DNA of 64,000 bases. Origin: Oceanospirillaceae bacterium. Lineage in GTDB: Bacteria > Pseudomonadota > Gammaproteobacteria > Pseudomonadales > Balneatricaceae. The stretch lies in assembly GCA_013215505.1 (NCBI GenBank), contig JABSQZ010000001.1:124001-188000 (forward strand). Reading direction: 5' to 3'. Shown here in pieces: positions 62,996 to 64,000 of this stretch (position 1 is its first letter; each line of letters begins with the position of its first letter). A model generated the notes under the pieces. It was not told the origin of the DNA. It saw nothing but the letters and a program-made list of their open reading frames with translations, and made no database searches. The translations under genes and the position numbers were made by a program.

Positions 62996-63405
62996 TTTAA
63001 CGTCTCACTCCTGGTCGCGCTAAAACTTTTCTTCACTAGCCATTAACTAGCCGCGAAAAAGCCTGTAAATGCAGTTCAACAGCTAACCCCTCTTTAATTT
63101 TAGCCGTTACGCCTGCAGTCGCCATGTTTAATTTTTATACAACTAAATTAAGACTGTATGAATATTTTTTAATACCGTTTTCTCTTACAATCATCATTTT
63201 ATATATATTTGGCTCAGTTGTTCGACCTGATTCCTAAGTAGCTTTTACTTTTAAATAAATTATGTATGATATCTAGACAGCCCTTGCTAAGGGTATATTC
63301 AAAAACATGTAGTGCAGCGGGATCTAAACGAAAAGCAGATAATTAATAAACCAAACAGCCGTATAGATAAAGAATAGATAGCCGACATCGCAAAAGGATA
63401 TTTCG
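62996..63405. other. Divergent promoter region
   Basis: About 410 AT-rich bases between the hybrid kinase and the last gene. Promoters for both must lie here; I see no strong operator or terminator. Confidence 0.4.
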
Positions 63406-64000
63406 ATGGATAAATCCCTATACACTAAAAGTGATTCTTATTTCAAAGATGTCGTCGCGCTGCTGGTATTTAATTTTGTAATCTTTTTCCTTTTCATCCA
63501 GTGGGAGGTATTGGAATTTCTCTACCAGGCCTCGAGGGAATATGAACATTGGCAATTAGATGAAATTATACCTCTGGGCAGCAGTCTGGCGTTTAGTTTA
63601 TCTATCTTCGCCTACCGACGTATCAACGATGTGCATAAAATCAGTGCGGCGTACAGAAAGCTCGCCGATCAAAACCCTCTGGCCAATATTTTAAGCCGCA
63701 CAGCGGGAAAAGTATTACTGCAATCCTGGCATCAGCACGCCAGCTATACCGCTGAGCCTTTTTCTCTGGTGCGGCTAAAAATTACCGATGTTAAGCAAAT
63801 GCAGAGCACTTATGGCGACTGCGTTACCGAGGGCATATTCTTTAGTATTGGCCAGAGAATCATGCAAGACACACTGGTCAATAGCGAAATAGTTCAGTGG
63901 CACAGAGATTGTTTTTTGATTCTGTTACCCAACAGCGCGCAACTGGTCCTGGATTTCGCCAGTGCCTTACAGATTAGCTTAAATCGAGATCTGGCGGCGA
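63406..64000 (+). CDS. Membrane protein with degenerate GGDEF domain (partial)
   Basis: The first 198 codons of a protein that continues past the window. Two hydrophobic segments (VVALLVFNFVIFFLFI and IIPLGSSLAFSLSIFAY) precede a GGDEF-like domain starting near NPLANILSR. The core pattern FSLVRLKITDVKQMQSTYG corresponds to the usual strand and iD-x-FK helix, but the signature reads WHRDCFLILLP where RYGGDEFxxLLP is expected. Cyclase activity is therefore lost; it may bind c-di-GMP or another nucleotide, or head an EAL domain beyond the window. Located by translating directly from the ATG behind AAGGATATTTCG. Confidence 0.75.
   Translation, partial: MDKSLYTKSDSYFKDVVALLVFNFVIFFLFIQWEVLEFLYQASREYEHWQLDEIIPLGSSLAFSLSIFAYRRINDVHKISAAYRKLADQNPLANILSRTAGKVLLQSWHQHASYTAEPFSLVRLKITDVKQMQSTYGDCVTEGIFFSIGQRIMQDTLVNSEIVQWHRDCFLILLPNSAQLVLDFASALQISLNRDLAA

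Overview
The window reads as a chromosomal segment of a marine-type gammaproteobacterium with moderate GC. The housekeeping block kdsB - Trm112 - lpxK - exbD - exbB - comEC - (DUF2062) - lolD - lolC follows the Pseudomonas-like gammaproteobacterial order. AstA, PepD, a BigR-type sulfide regulator and a syp-like biofilm locus support the same placement. The species cannot be named from the sequence alone. There are no rRNA or tRNA genes, no CRISPR array and no recognisable insertion sequence.

Layout. 1-2016: the 3' part of a dipeptide ABC transporter operon (dppA, partial dppB, minus strand). 2.7-4.1 kb: iron storage, with two complementary bacterioferritin subunits facing a small bfd gene across a Fur-like palindrome. 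4.2-7.0 kb: two peptidases (PepD and an M24 aminopeptidase). 7.1-13.5 kb: a yjfI-yjfJ(PspA)-K+ channel-yjfK-yjfL-yjfM-yjfC envelope-stress operon followed by a rhomboid protease. 13.6-14.9 kb: two YeeE/YedE half-transporters and a dithiol ArsR regulator (sulfur). 15.0-22.1 kb: ugpBAEC-ugpQ with a DeoR/GlpR-like regulator and a HAD phosphatase, preceded by PhoB-box and GlpR-like sites. 22.1-23.9 kb: Lrp/AsnC regulator divergent from astA. 24.2-32.6 kb: the LPS, competence and lipoprotein-sorting block. 32.8-34.2 kb: a response regulator with a decayed HD-GYP domain.

From about 34 to 63 kb lies the most interesting part, an exopolysaccharide locus with the gene content of the Vibrio fischeri syp locus. 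It has an epimerase, glycosyltransferases, a flippase, a polymerase/ligase, an acetyltransferase (SypM-like), a glycosyltransferase (SypN-like), an OmpA-like lipoprotein (SypB-like), Wzz (SypO-like), two glycosyltransferases (SypP/Q-like), a priming sugar transferase (SypR-like), a STAS protein (SypA-like), a multi-SLBB export protein (SypC-like), a BY-kinase-like protein (SypD-like), a kinase-receiver-PP2C switch protein (SypE-like), a sigma-54 activator (SypG-like) and a hybrid histidine kinase (SypF position). Four putative operons each carry a sigma-54 -24/-12 promoter preceded by a dyad with core TC(T/G)CA-N3-TGCGA, which fits the SypG enhancer as I remember it. Embedded in the first operon is a module not expected in syp loci: a divergent exosortase with its Cys/Arg/His triad, an unknown exported protein, and a DUF4114/EF-hand protein ending in a VPSTG-plus-transmembrane tail that looks like its sorting substrate.

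Heptanucleotide repeat arrays sit at the seams of this locus (41.6, 45.7, 53.2 and 58.5 kb). The stretch between the first two (41.6-45.8 kb) holds unrelated genes (TetR regulator, DUF1330 protein, quinone oxidoreductase, small hypotheticals) and looks like an insertion that split the locus. The window ends inside a membrane protein with a degenerate GGDEF domain.
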